From DATFJT01 sp965230755 (GTDB taxonomy: Bacteria; Bacteroidota; Bacteroidia; Chitinophagales; Saprospiraceae): DNA of 64,000 nt. The stretch lies in the NCBI GenBank assembly GCA_965230755.1, contig CBDDLT010000016.1, forward strand, positions 310,001 through 374,000, given 5' to 3'. Position 1 is the first letter of the stretch. Each line of letters begins with the position of its first letter. A program made the position numbers and the translations under genes. The notes beneath the pieces are model-generated. The model did no database searches and had not been told where the DNA came from. It saw only the letters and a program-made list of their open reading frames with translations. Of this stretch, positions 1 through 9,092 are shown piece by piece.

Positions 1-2842
1 CATCTCGTATATCTAAATTTATTTGATGTCCCAGTTGATTCAACAATGCGATTCGTTCCTTAATAATTTTTAAGCCCAGAGATCGCCTCGTCTTGGGTTC
101 TCTCTCATAGACTTTTCTGGCATATTCCCGGCCGACACCGTTGTCTTCTATTTCACATTTCAGTTTATTGTCGAATGATGTAAAGGAGATTCTAAGCGTT
201 CCTTTATTTTTTGCGAGCAACAATCCATGTCGAATCGCATTTTCCACAAAGGGCTGAATAATCATAGGTGGCAAGTAAAAATTCTGCACGTTAATTTCCG
301 GTGAGACATAGATGGTATAATCGAAAAAATGATCCGATTTGTCGCACTCAAATTCTACAAATTGGGCAATCAACTCAACTTCTTTCTCCAGCGTATGATC
401 TATTTGATAGCCCTCCTCGAGCGTGTTTCCCTGATGAGATGCTTTGAGGAAGTTCCGAATAATATCTGCCAGTTTCACCAAATAATTACTAGCGTCTTCT
501 CTTCGACCTGTCAAAATCTTATTCTGAATAGAAGCGAGTATATTGAATACGAAATGTGGATTCATTTCTATCAGCAACAATTGATTCCTAAAGTATCTCA
601 ACTCCAATTGTTGATTTCGATACAATTTGTCTGAAGCTCGGGCCTTCATTATATTATAAAGCCCCCAGGCGAAGAAAAAGATACACAATCCGACTACTAA
701 AGGGAGAAACCAGGACCGTTGGTAGAATGGAATATGAACACCAAAAGTGATCTGATCCGATGGAAGTTTATTTCGCATACGATCACTTGGTCCTGCTACA
801 ATCTTTAGCGTATGTACCCCATGATCCAAATTATTGAAATTCAATCGACTTTGATCAACCCATTCAGACCAGTTCTCATTGTCCAGTTGATAAGAGAATT
901 TTATCTGTTTAGGACGAGTTGTTCCTATAGCATCGACATCGACCGCAATGATCTCTTGCCCATCGAATCTGATTAAACTATCTAATGAAGTAAATGAAAT
1001 TGGCCGGTCATTTACAGAGACAATATTCGCTTTTAAAGACTGATCAACAAACCGATACTTTTCCGGATACATGATATTCAGATCTGTGGCAGAAGTTATC
1101 CATATCCTATTTTTGGAATCCCTGAAAAATCCATTAAACCCCGGTTCTATTCCTGAAAATCCTGTTGGTTCATTGATAATATGAACATTGACTACTCCAC
1201 TAACCCCATATTCTTTATAATTGAAGAGGTAAAGTCCGTCCTTGGCTCCTATCAGAAGTCTGTCCTTATCAAATCGGCATATGCTCTTCACCGGTTCATT
1301 CATTAGTTCACTAAAAATTGGCTTAATGCTATCGGAAACAGAATTGTACTTCATCAATCCCTGATCACTGCCCAACCAAATATCCCCCAATTCATCTTGG
1401 AAAATGGCAAAGACCGAGTTTGCCGGTAATTTTCCATTTCCGGTGGTATAATTAACAGAAATGGTATCTTTTAAACTGAATCTGGTCAAGCCACTATATG
1501 AACCCAACCAATATTGTCCTTCCGAATCAATCATAACAGATTGTATATACATGTTATCATGTATTCCATATGAAGTATCAATGTATTCATATGTTCTTAA
1601 ATCACTCGTAAGGATAATTCCTCCTACTCCCCCTAAAACATAGTGATCCTCCAATCGATCATACTTTATATCGTGAATAACATGCAGAGGAGCATATGGA
1701 ATTTGGTATATATGGTCCGTTGACATCAGGCCACTAAAATTTGCAAATAACACTTCCCCATCAGAACTTTTTATACTTGCTGCATGACTACCCGTAAATC
1801 TAAAATCTTCTGTAACCTGACTTACTTGCCCATCGTAAAAACGCTTAATTCCGTACCCATAAGACCCCATTAGAATTTCTCCGGCATCATTTTCATTGAC
1901 GGTCCATACGTATGGCGTTTCTTTTTGGTCAAAGTGCCGGAAAGCATTATTGGTAAGATGCCATAACCCCGTTTCCGAGGCTACCCATATAGAACTGTCT
2001 TTATCAAAAATACAGGCTTGTGGCCTCACAATATCGCTTGCGATTTCGACGTAATCCTGCCAAGGTCCATCTCCCGGGTTCAGTTTTGGCTCCAGTGAGC
2101 ATAATTCTCTGCACAAATATTTGTAAGCGGGATATTCTTTTAGAAGATCCTCTGTGGAGACCTTATGTATCTCCTTTGGTCCGACGACCCAAAAACCATC
2201 ACGCGCATTGCCTACGATATTACCTGGTCTGTCTTGAGCTAAAAAATTAAGATGTTTTGGTTCTTCATCGACATACAGGGGTTTTTGAAAATTTGATGAA
2301 TGAAATACTGCGTAGCGCTGTCCAGCGGATCCGTTTAGAATGAGAACCTCGTTATCATCCGAAGAATAGATGGGAATAATACCTTTTTGAGGCAAGATAA
2401 ATTCATGAATAGAATCATTTTTAAGCAGGATAATTTGGTCTCCATGATATTCGGCCAACCAGAATTCATCTTCTCGATTTAGTACCGATAAATATGTCAC
2501 TTTAAGTAAGTTGATTGGAAAGTCTCGAAATTCGCGACCATCGTAGATTTGTATCCCTCCTGCACTTGCTATTATAAGCTCTCCGTTTTTGCGTACTGCC
2601 AATTGGTGAATGCGATTGTGTAACAGTCCATCCTCTTCTTTATAAACCCTGAAGTTCTGACCATCAAAGCGATTTAAGCCATTTCTTGTGCCAATCCAGA
2701 AGTATCCCAGAGAGTCTCTTACCATAGAAGTACATTTCATCTGGGACAATCCATCCCTCATAGTAAATTGCCGGCAATGAGGATGTTGGGCCACTCCGGC
2801 AACTATCAATGACAAGAAGAATATCGTCCATGAGGTCTTCAT
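1..2842 (-). CDS. Propeller/Y_Y_Y sensor histidine kinase of the LytS type (C-terminus cut by window edge)
   Basis: A single open frame starts at ATG 2842 and is still open at base 1. Residues 1-18 form a signal peptide (MKTSWTIFFLSLIVAGVA). Then come repeated propeller blades of the two-component-regulator type (for example FWIGTRNGLNRFDG), a Y_Y_Y-like beta-sandwich (about 960-740), one transmembrane helix (about 715-665), and a His_kinase/HATPase module. The phosphoacceptor motif EMNPHFVFNI lies near base 560, the N-box FVENAIRHG near 240 and the G-box DNGVGREYA near 130. At least 947 residues lie in the window, and only the end of the ATPase domain is missing. By family, such proteins sense an extracytoplasmic ligand and phosphorylate a LytTR-type response regulator. 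A cognate regulator would be expected just beyond base 1, which is inference. Its ligand is unknown. Confidence 0.9.
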   Translation of the reverse strand, partial: MKTSWTIFFLSLIVAGVAQHPHCRQFTMRDGLSQMKCTSMVRDSLGYFWIGTRNGLNRFDGQNFRVYKEEDGLLHNRIHQLAVRKNGELIIASAGGIQIYDGREFRDFPINLLKVTYLSVLNREDEFWLAEYHGDQIILLKNDSIHEFILPQKGIIPIYSSDDNEVLILNGSAGQRYAVFHSSNFQKPLYVDEEPKHLNFLAQDRPGNIVGNARDGFWVVGPKEIHKVSTEDLLKEYPAYKYLCRELCSLEPKLNPGDGPWQDYVEIASDIVRPQACIFDKDSSIWVASETGLWHLTNNAFRHFDQKETPYVWTVNENDAGEILMGSYGYGIKRFYDGQVSQVTEDFRFTGSHAASIKSSDGEVLFANFSGLMSTDHIYQIPYAPLHVIHDIKYDRLEDHYVLGGVGGIILTSDLRTYEYIDTSYGIHDNMYIQSVMIDSEGQYWLGSYSGLTRFSLKDTISVNYTTGNGKLPANSVFAIFQDELGDIWLGSDQGLMKYNSVSDSIKPIFSELMNEPVKSICRFDKDRLLIGAKDGLYLFNYKEYGVSGVVNVHIINEPTGFSGIEPGFNGFFRDSKNRIWITSATDLNIMYPEKYRFVDQSLKANIVSVNDRPISFTSLDSLIRFDGQEIIAVDVDAIGTTRPKQIKFSYQLDNENWSEWVDQSRLNFNNLDHGVHTLKIVAGPSDRMRNKLPSDQITFGVHIPFYQRSWFLPLVVGLCIFFFAWGLYNIMKARASDKLYRNQQLELRYFRNQLLLIEMNPHFVFNILASIQNKILTGRREDASNYLVKLADIIRNFLKASHQGNTLEEGYQIDHTLEKEVELIAQFVEFECDKSDHFFDYTIYVSPEINVQNFYLPPMIIQPFVENAIRHGLLLAKNKGTLRISFTSFDNKLKCEIEDNGVGREYARKVYEREPKTRRSLGLKIIKERIALLNQLGHQINLDIRD

Positions 2843-3144
2843 CAGAATATAAAATTGTCGATTTATCACTTGAAAATATAATCAAAAATGATCAGCGTAA
2901 GGTTTTTAAACATGAGTGTACTAAAGTTAGAGAGCGATTAATTGGCATACCCAAATGTTAAAATCCGAAGAATTCATCCGCTCTTTGCAATAATGATTGG
3001 AAGTGAAGGTTTTTTATCCGTAACACCTTTTGCTTATAATGCATCAATCAGAACAACATCAATTTCTAAACTAACACCTTGCTTCTATTCGAACACCCTC
3101 TCTACTCCATTTAATATTATTACTCAATCATTAAAACAACTAAT
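2843..3144. other. Intergenic region, divergent promoters presumed
   Basis: These 302 bases separate the minus-strand sensor kinase from the plus-strand barrel gene. Short open frames are present but have no signal peptide, no family resemblance and poor composition. I saw no convincing TAnnTTTG element, inverted repeat or RNA gene here. It presumably holds both divergent promoters. Confidence 0.4.
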
Positions 3145-3777
3145 ATGAGAACTAAACATGTGTTGCTCTTTCTAGGGCTGTTTTTCTATTCCTTTTCATG
3201 TCTTCAAGCCCAGAAACTTAACTATGGTTTGATGGCCGGATTCGACGTATCAGGGTTTCGTTGGTCGGGATCGAATAATTTTAAAGGTGCATATGATCGC
3301 ATGCCCAACTATAATTTTAATGTCTATCTGAACTACAAGCTTAGCGAACAATTATCTCTGTCTTTCGAGCCCGGATACGTTGTAAAAGGTGCTGAAATAG
3401 ATTGTTTTCACCCGAACGATAGTTTATCCCTTTTTACGGACTCAAGAATAGGCCTAAAATACATCCAATTACCCATCATGTTGGAATTTTACCTGGCTGA
3501 TCAATTATTTCTTTCTGCAGGGCCCGAAATTGCTTTCCTGCTTAACGCCGACGATTATTTTTTCGAGTATAATGAAATTGACCTAGGATTTATTTTTGGC
3601 TTAAATTACAACTTTGACGACACCGTTAATTTAGGTCTGAGATATGGTCATAGTTTGACCGAACTGGCCTCATATCAAGTAACAGATAACAGAGGTAACC
3701 CTCGTGGTGAAGCGCAACAGTACAACCAGTACTTCCAAATGATATTAAAATACAACCTTCGTTCACTGCATGGCTAA
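3145..3777 (+). CDS. PorT-like outer-membrane beta-barrel protein
   Basis: This 210-residue protein has a clear signal peptide (MRTKHVLLFLGLFFYSFSCLQAQ) followed by alternating amphipathic strands rich in Tyr, Phe and Gly, such as LNYGLMAGFDVSGF, NFNVYLNYKLSEQLSLSFEPGYVVKGA and LGLRYGHSLTELASY. The length and the 'L-x-x-G-x' barrel start fit the OMP_b-brl_2/PorT-like family of 8-stranded outer-membrane barrels common in Bacteroidota. The gene is followed 164 bases later by a similar barrel gene, so the two look like a tandem duplication. The specific function is unknown. It is unlikely to be the true T9SS protein PorT, because no other T9SS components are nearby. Confidence 0.8.
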   Translation: MRTKHVLLFLGLFFYSFSCLQAQKLNYGLMAGFDVSGFRWSGSNNFKGAYDRMPNYNFNVYLNYKLSEQLSLSFEPGYVVKGAEIDCFHPNDSLSLFTDSRIGLKYIQLPIMLEFYLADQLFLSAGPEIAFLLNADDYFFEYNEIDLGFIFGLNYNFDDTVNLGLRYGHSLTELASYQVTDNRGNPRGEAQQYNQYFQMILKYNLRSLHG

Positions 3778-3941
3778 AAGAGAAATATCGTAAATGAAAC
3801 AGCTGGTTCCCTTAACGATGTTCAACAGATAAGCCCTATTGTTAAAATTTTCATAAACCTATAGGTCCCCTGTTACACACAATGAAAACTCGGGATATAT
3901 TTAATCAAGAGCCTCATTTTTTAACTCTTAAAACACTTGTA

Positions 3942-4586
3942 ATGAATTATATAAATTTTGTCTTTTGCGCCTTGGCATTTTTGCTTTTCTCGATTTCTGG
4001 CAAGGCACAGAAAATAACGATTGGAGCCATCACTGGCTCCAATCTTTCTGGATATAGTTTTGTAGGCAATCCTGGAGATGAAAAGAATAATTATAGTCAT
4101 ATACTATCCTATAACATTAACTTTTTCGCCAAGTACAGATTTAATGATAAGTGGAGCATAAATCTTGAACCTGGCGTCATCGTGAGAGGTGGCAAATATG
4201 ATAGATTTGGGATAAGCACTAGAATAGCAGCTCTATATGCTCAACTTCCTGTATTGGCCGAATACCAAATTACTGATAAATTATCCGTATTTGGAGGCCT
4301 GGAAATTGCATATCTTTTGAATGAACGCAACAATTCAAGGGGGCTTCAATCTGCTAAAGGTTATTTGGGCTTTCAGGCTGGTTTGAATTATAAACTCAGT
4401 AAACGTATAGATCTTGGATTTGTATATGGCCGTAGTTTAAGTCCTCAATTCTCTTTTACTGAATATGCGAACAATTCTGTTGTTAAAGAATACTCTAGAT
4501 ATAGTCACAACTTTCAATTGCGACTAAGATTTAATTTGGTTACTCGGAAAACAAATAGAAACAAGGTGATCCGACCAGCTTTCTGA
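3942..4586 (+). CDS. PorT-like outer-membrane beta-barrel protein, paralogue of the preceding gene
   Basis: I chose ATG 3942 because it places the signal peptide (MNYINFVFCALAFLLFSISGKAQ) at the N-terminus. An upstream in-frame ATG at 3882 would add 20 polar residues in front of it. The mature part is a small barrel with the same layout as the upstream gene: a KITIGAITGSNLSGYSF start, NINFFAKYRFNDKWSINLEPGVIVRGG, then QLPVLAEYQITDKLSVFGGLEIAYLLN, and a final strand LRLRFNL. It is 214 residues in this reading. The shared order and spacing of strands support tandem duplication. The role is unknown beyond outer-membrane location. Confidence 0.8.
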   Translation: MNYINFVFCALAFLLFSISGKAQKITIGAITGSNLSGYSFVGNPGDEKNNYSHILSYNINFFAKYRFNDKWSINLEPGVIVRGGKYDRFGISTRIAALYAQLPVLAEYQITDKLSVFGGLEIAYLLNERNNSRGLQSAKGYLGFQAGLNYKLSKRIDLGFVYGRSLSPQFSFTEYANNSVVKEYSRYSHNFQLRLRFNLVTRKTNRNKVIRPAF

Positions 4587-4622
4587 ACGCAGAAATAAAC
4601 ATCAGAATTTACATTTTGCTAA

Positions 4623-4669
4623 ATAGGAAAGCGTCATATTTAATTTCCTAAACATAGACACTTTCCTAT
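4623..4669. terminator. Long imperfect hairpin between convergent genes
   Basis: ATAGGAAAGCGTC (4623-4635) pairs with GACACTTTCCTAT (4657-4669) at 12 of 13 positions, around a 21-base loop. It sits between the ends of the plus-strand barrel gene (4586) and the minus-strand secreted protein gene (4680), where a bidirectional transcript end is expected. There is no strong T-tract, so it may act as an RNA 3'-end stabiliser and not as an intrinsic terminator. Confidence 0.45.
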
Positions 4670-4679
4670 CCATTCGGTC

Positions 4680-5060
4680 CTAGGTCACGCTTACAACTGC
4701 TCCCCAACCAATAATATTGAACCAAGTAACTTTAAACGGATTGACGTCCTCCATTTCATCACAAAGGGACTCCGGAAAAGGATTGAAGGTCCAACATTCC
4801 GTGGAAAGGTCCGAAAGCGGACAGTCTTCATAGGCTCTAATGACAAAGGGAATTAAGGTTTCGTCATCAGACTCCACAACTGCAGCCTCATCCGGAAGTA
4901 TGCAGGTCGTATGCCATTCCACGGGCACACAGTCGGCGCCTGTATTAAACCCAACCAAGACTCTAATCATCTGCCCGGTGGCATTGGCAATTTGAATGGG
5001 TTCAGCCGTTACACATAATGTGGCAAAGGCCAAAAAAATGGTAAAAATTAAATTTTTCAT
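4680..5060 (-). CDS. Small secreted cysteine-containing protein, unknown function
   Basis: This 126-residue protein has a typical signal peptide (MKNLIFTIFLAFATLCVTA) and a mature part with five Cys (about residues 44, 53, 80, 88 and 99), acidic stretches and many Trp/Phe. The Cys suggest disulphides after export. I do not recognise a family. It is 107 bases downstream of the membrane-bound AraC regulator on the same strand and could be its target, which is inference only. Confidence 0.6.
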   Translation of the reverse strand: MKNLIFTIFLAFATLCVTAEPIQIANATGQMIRVLVGFNTGADCVPVEWHTTCILPDEAAVVESDDETLIPFVIRAYEDCPLSDLSTECWTFNPFPESLCDEMEDVNPFKVTWFNIIGWGAVVSVT

Positions 5061-5167
5061 CGAAAGAGTTTTTTGTGAACAAATAATTAATTGATAGCAA
5101 TACTAATGGTCCGTGAGACTTGGGAAGTCTCCAATTGATAACTTGTTCAAAAATCGGGACAACTAGT

Positions 5168-6298
5168 TCACAACTTTCTATACTCCGAAGGTGACATCGC
5201 CATTTTTTTTCTGAAATACTTATAGAATGCAGATTTCGAGTTGAACCCTGATTCAAGTGCTATGGCAACTATGGTGTAACTTTCAAATTCTCTATTTGTT
5301 AACATAGCTTTCGCCTCTTCCAATCTTAATGTATTGACATATTCAGAGAAATTAATTCCGGAATTATTGATCAATTGTGATACATATCCCTCACTCAATG
5401 CGAAATGAGTCGCCACCTTAGCTAATCCGAAATTGGGATCGAGATAATGCTTATTAGACTTTATCCATGCATCTATTTCCTCAAATCTTTCACTCTTTCT
5501 AGATGATGAACTCCGTTTACTCCAGTCCAGTGAAAACGCCCGTTTGTTCCTGATCTCTTCTTGTTGATTGAATAGTTTGAGATGGTATATACCCAAATAT
5601 CCCAGCCAATAAACTACCGCAGACATGGATATCCATATGAAATAGTATTTCAGACGATCATTAATGGAGATAGAGGGGATAAACTTATCCATTACTAAGA
5701 CAACCGTCCAAAAAGAACAAATAACAATTGCAGCAAACAACAGCTGTTTTAACCACTTCGTGTTTCTTTTATTGAGATTGGATTTGTTTTCCTTTTCGTA
5801 GGATAAAATAATAGCGAAGATTTTCACCAAGAGAAAAAAGACAAAAGCTATGGTAAAATACTCCACTACTGCATTCCATTCGGCAATACGAAAAACATTT
5901 TCTTTAAAAAATCCCGGATCCACTAGCTGCCGGAGAATATTGAAAAGTTGAACAATGAAAACAATAATAAATGGCAATACATAAATCCTTCTTTTTAGAT
6001 GCGATTTATCCAAGTAGCCCGCAACAAAATATAGGTAAACTGGCATGATGAGAAGATCCCATGGAAATAGATACAATCGAGCGGTCTTCCATTCCAAGTA
6101 TTGATTTAGCTGGGTATCAATTAGCCAGTAATAAAGATTGTTGAGAGATATAAGCAAAACGATATATGCCAGATATCGGCTATTGGTAATCCTATATTTT
6201 CGGACACCTAGAATTATTGCACTGAATATAAATCCATGAATAACGGCACTGATAATAATGAGATTGTATATGTTGTATTTGATGAGTAAAAGAGTCAT
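5168..6298 (-). CDS. Membrane-bound AraC-family transcriptional regulator
   Basis: This 376-residue protein has an N-terminal half of about six to seven hydrophobic segments (residues about 10-245) and no periplasmic domain. A basic linker follows, then a C-terminal AraC/XylS double helix-turn-helix (about 270-376). The conserved second-HTH signature is visible as VAIALESGFNSKSAFYKYFRKKMAMSPSEYRKL. Regulators with an integral-membrane sensor half are common in Bacteroidota, and their ligands are mostly unknown. Upstream (6360-6395) lies a small inverted repeat AACATTC/GAATGTT that could be an autoregulatory site. The secreted protein gene at 4680 follows on the same strand. Confidence 0.88.
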   Translation of the reverse strand: MTLLLIKYNIYNLIIISAVIHGFIFSAIILGVRKYRITNSRYLAYIVLLISLNNLYYWLIDTQLNQYLEWKTARLYLFPWDLLIMPVYLYFVAGYLDKSHLKRRIYVLPFIIVFIVQLFNILRQLVDPGFFKENVFRIAEWNAVVEYFTIAFVFFLLVKIFAIILSYEKENKSNLNKRNTKWLKQLLFAAIVICSFWTVVLVMDKFIPSISINDRLKYYFIWISMSAVVYWLGYLGIYHLKLFNQQEEIRNKRAFSLDWSKRSSSSRKSERFEEIDAWIKSNKHYLDPNFGLAKVATHFALSEGYVSQLINNSGINFSEYVNTLRLEEAKAMLTNREFESYTIVAIALESGFNSKSAFYKYFRKKMAMSPSEYRKL

Positions 6299-6545
6299 TG
6301 AGATGTTTTAGAAACCGATCCATATATAGCTTAGATACCCTTTCACCTGCAACCGTTTCAACATTCCTCAGATTATTATTCAGGAATTGAATGTTAAACT
6401 TAACTCCTTTATTTATGAAGTGTTAGCCAGATGTGAAGCTAAACCTGATTACAATTATAAAACTAAGCTCAGAAGAAAAATACCTCAGACCAAATGATTG
6501 GGAATAAAACTAATATTGAGAAAGGTACTGGAAGAAAAGAAAAAG

Positions 6546-6619
6546 CGCTTCAGGTAGGGCTCGAACCTACGACCTACGGATTAACAGTCCGCCGCTCTAA
6601 CCAACTGAGCTACTGAAGC
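6546..6619 (-). tRNA. tRNA-Asn (anticodon GTT)
   Basis: Read on the minus strand from 6619, the 7-bp acceptor GCTTCAG pairs with CTGAAGC at the 3' end. The D-arm AGCTC-AGTTGGTTA-GAGC, the anticodon loop CTGTTAA and the T-arm GTAGG-TTCGAGC-CCTAC are all present. The anticodon is GTT, reading Asn codons AAC and AAT. The discriminator is G and CCA is not encoded. The length is 74 nt with no defect seen. Confidence 0.97.
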
Positions 6620-6659
6620 AGAATTTTAAATGAACTTTACCTTTTGTAAAAGGCGAATG

Positions 6660-6690
6660 CAAATTTAGGTCTTTAAATATAATTGTGCAA
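6660..6690 (-). promoter_or_regulatory. Bacteroidota-type promoter of tRNA-Asn
   Basis: On the minus strand TAAATTTG (bases 6667-6660) matches the -7 consensus TAnnTTTG exactly. A TTG -33 element (6690-6688) lies 20 nt upstream. The predicted transcript start falls about 34 nt before the mature tRNA 5' end. A small palindrome CCTTTT-GT-AAAAGG (6640-6653) lies in the leader. Confidence 0.6.
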
Positions 6691-6712
6691 TATTTGCAAA
6701 AACTTTTTTAAC

Positions 6713-7639
6713 ATGAACTTGGTCTGTGTTGGTACTGTTGCTTTCGATTCTATTGAAACGCCTTTTGGGAAGGCGGAAAAAGTGATTGGTGGAGCTGCAA
6801 CTTATATTGCGTATGCCTCCTCTTTTTATTTGAATGGTATTGGTTTAGTTTCTGTCATAGGAGACGACTGGCCCCAGGAAGAAATTATAGGATTGAATGA
6901 GCGAGGCGTAGACACTAGCGGACTAGACATAAAGGAAGGGGAGAAGTCTTTCTTCTGGAAAGGAAAGTATCACGAAGATTTGAATTCGAGAGAAACCTTG
7001 GTCACTGAGTTGAATGTTTTGGCTGATTTTGATCCAGTTCTACCCGAATCTTATAAGGACGCTGATTTTCTCATGTTGGGAAATCTTACTCCTGAAATAC
7101 AGCTTTCTGTTATTCAGCAAATGAACAAGAAACCAAAGCTCATCGCCATGGATACCATGAATTTCTGGATCGATGTTGCTCCGGACGCGCTGAAAGAGAC
7201 CATCTCTAATGTAGATGTGCTTATTATTAACGACGAAGAGGCAAGACAGCTTTCTGGACAATACTCTTTGGTCAAAGCAGCCAAGGATATCTTGAATATG
7301 GGATTGAAGTACCTGGTGATAAAGAAAGGAGAACACGGCGCCTTGTTGTTCGACCAAGATCGAATTTTCTTTGCTCCCGCACTTCCACTAGCCGAAGTTT
7401 TTGATCCAACTGGAGCCGGCGATACATTTGCAGGAGGATTTATGGGATACCTCGCTAATACAGACAATGTATCTTTCGAAAACATGAAAAGAGCCGTGAT
7501 TCACGGAAGCGCTATGGCTTCTTTTTGTGTAGAAGAATTCAGTCTTGATCGTCTTAAAGTGCTCAATGAAGATCAGTTAAGCCATCGTTTGCAAGAATTC
7601 GTCGACCTGGTTCAGTTTGACATTCAGCTGAGCAAGTAA
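6713..7639 (+). CDS. PfkB-family carbohydrate kinase
   Basis: The start ATG 6713 puts the typical PfkB beginning (MNLVCVGTVAFDSIETPFG) at residue 1. The upstream extension to 6683 would use TTG and adds 10 atypical residues. The protein has 308 residues. The N-terminal ribokinase signature is seen as GGAATYIAYASSFYLNGIGLVSVIGDD. The C-terminal signature DPTGAGDTFAGGF (about 231-243) contains the anion hole and the catalytic base Asp237. By family it transfers phosphate from ATP to a sugar or nucleoside hydroxyl, and the substrate cannot be told from sequence. It is convergent with rlmN, with only 28 bases between the stops. Confidence 0.88.
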   Translation: MNLVCVGTVAFDSIETPFGKAEKVIGGAATYIAYASSFYLNGIGLVSVIGDDWPQEEIIGLNERGVDTSGLDIKEGEKSFFWKGKYHEDLNSRETLVTELNVLADFDPVLPESYKDADFLMLGNLTPEIQLSVIQQMNKKPKLIAMDTMNFWIDVAPDALKETISNVDVLIINDEEARQLSGQYSLVKAAKDILNMGLKYLVIKKGEHGALLFDQDRIFFAPALPLAEVFDPTGAGDTFAGGFMGYLANTDNVSFENMKRAVIHGSAMASFCVEEFSLDRLKVLNEDQLSHRLQEFVDLVQFDIQLSK

Positions 7640-7667
7640 CTTTTCTTAAACGAATCAATAGTAAATT

Positions 7668-8723
7668 CTAGGTTTTATTCGCTAGCTGTCCACAAGCAGC
7701 ATCGATATCTTGCCCACGACTACGTCTGACCGTAACCGTTACCCCTTTTTTGGTTAGATAAGCGGCAAAGCGATCCACTTTCTCGATATTTTCCTTATCG
7801 AATTCTACCCCTTCGACCTCATTGTACTCGATAATATTCACCTTGACCGGGAAATAACTGCATAATCGTGACAATTCTTCCGCATCAGATCTCTCGACAT
7901 TGAAATCTTTTAAGGCGATATACTCGTAACTGATCTTACCCTTGGCTTGACGATTGAATTTCTTTAGGCTAGTCATAAGCGCATTCAAGTTATTGCTCTC
8001 ATTGATCGACATGATCTTATCGCGCTTTTCATCATTGGCAGCGTGAAGGGAAAGGGCAAGATTAAATCGTACTTCACTATCTGCTAGTTTATCAATCATT
8101 TTGGCAATACCCGCTGTGCTGACAGTTATCCTCCGAGGTGACATTCCCAAACCGTATTTTTCGTTTGTGAGCCGATGGATTGCTTCTATTACACTTTTGT
8201 AGGCCAGAAGTGGCTCGCCCATACCCATGAAAACCACATTGCTCAGGTTCTTTCCGAAGTGCTCCTGACACTGTTCATTGACCAAGACGACCTGGTCGAA
8301 TATTTCGCCCGGATCCAGGTTTCGTATTCTCTTCATTTTTCCAGTCGCACAAAAAGCACAGTCCAAGCTGCAACCAACTTGACTGGAAACACATACGGTA
8401 TATCTGTCCTGTTCCGGAACAGGAATAAGAACAGATTCGATAAAATGACCATCGTGTAGAACGAACCTGGTCTTAATGGTACCATCGATACTCTTTTGCT
8501 CAGTATCAACTTGAATAGACAGGATCTCGAAAGCATCATCCAGCAGCTCTCTTAGGTCTTTCGATAGATTGGTCATCTGATCGAAGCTTCTCGCTCCTTT
8601 TGTCCACAGCCATTCCATGACCTGCTTGGCCCTAAATTTCTTGATATTCCTTTCCTGGAAATAGGATTCCATCTCTTCAAGAGAGATTTTTCTGATATCT
8701 ATTTTTACCGTAGAATCACTCAT
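7668..8723 (-). CDS. rlmN: RlmN: 23S rRNA A2503 / tRNA A37 C2-methyltransferase
   Basis: This is a 351-residue radical SAM methylase. The cluster motif CSLDCAFC gives Cys118, Cys122 and Cys125. The glycine-rich MGMGEPL motif follows, and the C-terminal mechanistic Cys344 (DAACGQ) is present, so the catalytic set is complete. By family it methylates C2 of A2503 in 23S rRNA and of A37 in some tRNAs, using two SAM molecules and a methyl-Cys intermediate. Its ATG overlaps the mgsA stop by 4 bases (ATGA), which shows translational coupling and makes it the last gene of a uvrA-mgsA-rlmN operon. Confidence 0.96.
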   Translation of the reverse strand: MSDSTVKIDIRKISLEEMESYFQERNIKKFRAKQVMEWLWTKGARSFDQMTNLSKDLRELLDDAFEILSIQVDTEQKSIDGTIKTRFVLHDGHFIESVLIPVPEQDRYTVCVSSQVGCSLDCAFCATGKMKRIRNLDPGEIFDQVVLVNEQCQEHFGKNLSNVVFMGMGEPLLAYKSVIEAIHRLTNEKYGLGMSPRRITVSTAGIAKMIDKLADSEVRFNLALSLHAANDEKRDKIMSINESNNLNALMTSLKKFNRQAKGKISYEYIALKDFNVERSDAEELSRLCSYFPVKVNIIEYNEVEGVEFDKENIEKVDRFAAYLTKKGVTVTVRRSRGQDIDAACGQLANKT

Positions 8724-9091
8724 TGTTCATCCAATGCTTTAAAGAACAATTCTCCAGCTGCCGAATTAGTGGCAATCGGAATATTATGCACATCGCAAAT
8801 TCTCATCAACATATTGATGTCCACTTCATGGGGGTGTTTTCCCAAAGGATCTCTGAAAAAGACCACCATATCCACTTCTCTCTCCACAATGCGACTGGCA
8901 ATTTGCGCATCTCCTCCAATAGGGCCGCTTTCGAGAGCCATAACCTTAAGCCCAGCCTTGTTGATATGCGAGCCTGTAGTTCCTGTGGCGATCAACTTAA
9001 CATTATGGCGCTTTAAGTACTCATAATGATCTCTAATAAAAGCCACCATCTCTGCTTTCTTTCCGTCATGCGCGATCAGTGCTATTGTCAT
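8720..9091 (-). CDS. mgsA: Methylglyoxal synthase
   Basis: This 123-residue protein has all the family landmarks: ALIAHDGKK at the start, the phosphate-binding GTTGSHI (about 37-43), the catalytic ESGPIGGDAQI with Asp61, and DPLGKHPHEVDI with His88 and Asp91. It converts dihydroxyacetone phosphate to methylglyoxal and phosphate, a bypass that relieves phosphate starvation in glycolysis. It is shorter than the 152-residue E. coli enzyme mainly at both ends, as in other compact members. One base separates it from uvrA upstream, and it overlaps rlmN downstream by 4 bases, so it is in the middle of an operon. Confidence 0.95.
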   Translation of the reverse strand: MTIALIAHDGKKAEMVAFIRDHYEYLKRHNVKLIATGTTGSHINKAGLKVMALESGPIGGDAQIASRIVEREVDMVVFFRDPLGKHPHEVDINMLMRICDVHNIPIATNSAAGELFFKALDEQ

Positions 9092-9092
9092 C

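Noticed and set aside
2942..3148. Short plus-strand frame of 68 codons in the first gap
   Set aside because: It has no start context, signal or family, and overlaps the start of the barrel gene. I read it as chance.
7040..7485. Minus-strand frames inside the PfkB kinase gene
   Set aside because: They are shadows of the well supported plus-strand kinase frame.
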